A stretch of DNA of 22,850 nt. Source: Methanobacteriota archaeon (GTDB taxonomy: Archaea > Thermoplasmatota > Poseidoniia > Poseidoniales > Poseidoniaceae). Location of the stretch: NCBI GenBank assembly GCA_002707335.2, contig PAMN02000052.1, positions 1 through 22,850 on the forward strand, given 5' to 3'. Numbering within the stretch: position 1 is the first letter of the stretch; the number at the start of each line of letters is the position of its first letter. The notes under the pieces are model-generated. The model was not told the DNA's origin. It saw nothing but the letters and a program-made list of their open reading frames with translations, and searched no databases. The position numbers were made by a program, and so were the translations under genes. Shown in pieces: positions 21,847-22,850 of this stretch.

Positions 21847-22850
21847 CTACCAAGATAAGTATTTGATATAATTGCCAAAGATAGTTATAGAAACACCGAG
21901 GCTTTCTTCATTGAATCTTTCCATTGTATCCATGTAAGTGTGATATTCAAATGAGCCACTCCCGTAGCACAATAGAGCCCTGCCGTCTTCATTACTATCC
22001 AAATTAAAGACGAATGGACAATGATCGGAGTTACAACTTAATCCATCAGGAGCATTTTTTGGCCCATCAAATAATCTAACGTAAATGTTGTATCTACTAG
22101 CCATGTCGGGATTGGCTTCTTTGTATTCTTCAGCGATGTTTGAAATATGTTCGTAATCTTCTTTGTGATTGGCTATTATCGAAACAGAGTCACCTCGCTC
22201 AGGGTCAATGTCAACATGGTTCATATCTAGGTTAATGTACAATCTCAGATTCTGTGAAAGGTCATCCTTCATTTCCTCAACATATGCGGTTGAACCCCAC
22301 AAGCCTTCTTCTTCTCCACCCCATGTGCAGAATCTGATGCTCTTTTTGGGTTCTCCTTTTTCTTTTATTATTTCCGAGAAAACAGTTGCCATCTCCAATA
22401 CTGATGCTGTTCCCGATGTGTCGTCGACAGCTCCTTGTGCATGATATACAGTATCGTGGTGTCCTCCAACAATTAGTAATTCACTTGATTTTCCATAATA
22501 AGTTCCACACGGTACTCTAACAGTTAATTCTTGGTCGTTAGTTACATCAATTATCATTTCAATTCGGTTATTGTCACTTCCATTAATCATGACTTCTTCA
22601 AGAATTTCTCCAGCGTCTTTACTCATTGCGATAAACGCCATCTGAGATGGTATTGTGCCGCCGTTTGCATCGATCATTGCATCTATTCCAGTTCCCTTGA
22701 ATATTGGAACACAATCGTTCCCTTCGATTTTTCCACAATTGTAATCTTTGTTGACTCTAATAATTGATGAAAGACCATTTTCTATGGCCTTAACCATTAT
22801 TCCAGTGTTTCCTGATGTGGATGCTCCTCCAACTACATATCCGATTTTCC
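21847..22850 (-). CDS. M28-family zinc peptidase with PA domain (5' end outside window)
   Basis: The frame runs open to the right edge, so the N-terminus is missing; an internal ATG at 22797 is not the true start. The first visible residues (KIGYVVGGASTSGNTGIMVKA) look like the end of a protease-associated domain inserted in the peptidase. The catalytic domain has the five zinc ligands expected of M28: His in GGHHDTV, Asp in GAVDDTSG, Glu-Glu in WGGEEEGLWG, Asp in INLDMNHV and His in SDHCPF. Members are aminopeptidases or carboxypeptidases, often exported; whether this one is exported cannot be seen here. Tandem stops (TAG TAA) close the frame. It is the upstream visible gene of the parvulin-folB unit. 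Confidence 0.92.
   Translation of the reverse strand, partial: KIGYVVGGASTSGNTGIMVKAIENGLSSIIRVNKDYNCGKIEGNDCVPIFKGTGIDAMIDANGGTIPSQMAFIAMSKDAGEILEEVMINGSDNNRIEMIIDVTNDQELTVRVPCGTYYGKSSELLIVGGHHDTVYHAQGAVDDTSGTASVLEMATVFSEIIKEKGEPKKSIRFCTWGGEEEGLWGSTAYVEEMKDDLSQNLRLYINLDMNHVDIDPERGDSVSIIANHKEDYEHISNIAEEYKEANPDMASRYNIYVRLFDGPKNAPDGLSCNSDHCPFVFNLDSNEDGRALLCYGSGSFEYHTYMDTMERFNEESLGVSITIFGNYIKYLSW

Noticed and set aside
1..22850. Mobile element, CRISPR, toxin-antitoxin or defence system
   Set aside because: No transposase, integrase, repeat array or small paired toxin genes were seen; the content is housekeeping.

Overview
The window reads as a gene-dense, A+T-rich archaeal chromosome segment with no RNA genes, CRISPR arrays or insertion sequences that I can see. 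Archaeal markers are plain: aIF2-beta, aRF1 (NIKS and GGQ motifs), the SPOUT methyltransferase aTrm56, a class I lysyl-tRNA synthetase, an archaeal-type UMP kinase, a GfcR/PyrE-like HTH regulator and a Nog1-like GTPase. With bacterial-looking companions (LemA, FolP, FolB, carbinolamine dehydratase, parvulin, M28 peptidase, nitroreductase) the mix suggests a marine planktonic euryarchaeon of the Marine Group II / Poseidoniia kind. That placement is an inference from gene content and style, not from a phylogenetic marker.

Layout from left to right: the tail of an unidentified beta-rich protein (+) and lemA (+); an operon folP, DHH phosphoesterase, TraB-family membrane protein (-); a small membrane protein and aTrm56 (+), then carA-carB (+); an operon gfcR, lysK and a zinc-ribbon protein with a Lys-rich linker (-); aIF2-beta (+); an operon of an unknown 141-residue protein, carbinolamine dehydratase and nitroreductase (-); a Nog1-like GTPase (+); pyrH and a zinc-ribbon membrane protein (-); aRF1-argS (+); and an operon M28 peptidase (cut by the window edge), parvulin, folB and an unknown Cys-rich protein (-).

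Three themes tie the region together. Translation: initiation (aIF2-beta), termination (aRF1), tRNA charging (LysRS, ArgRS), tRNA modification (aTrm56) and probably ribosome assembly (Nog1-like). Pyrimidine supply: carAB and pyrH. Pterins and folate: folP, folB and the carbinolamine dehydratase lie in three separate operons.

The architecture is unusually regular. Short operons alternate in strand. All five convergent pairs meet with stop codons abutting, one base apart or overlapping. All divergent pairs are separated by only about 55-100 bp. In one of these gaps a single TATA-like box sits about 28 nt from both start codons, as expected of two leaderless transcripts fired from one element. 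Genes inside operons often carry strong GGAGG-type Shine-Dalgarno sites. I found no clear undescribed defence or mobile system; the best leads are this promoter and terminator architecture, a hairpin leader before the GTPase gene, and several unknown proteins in well-defined operons.
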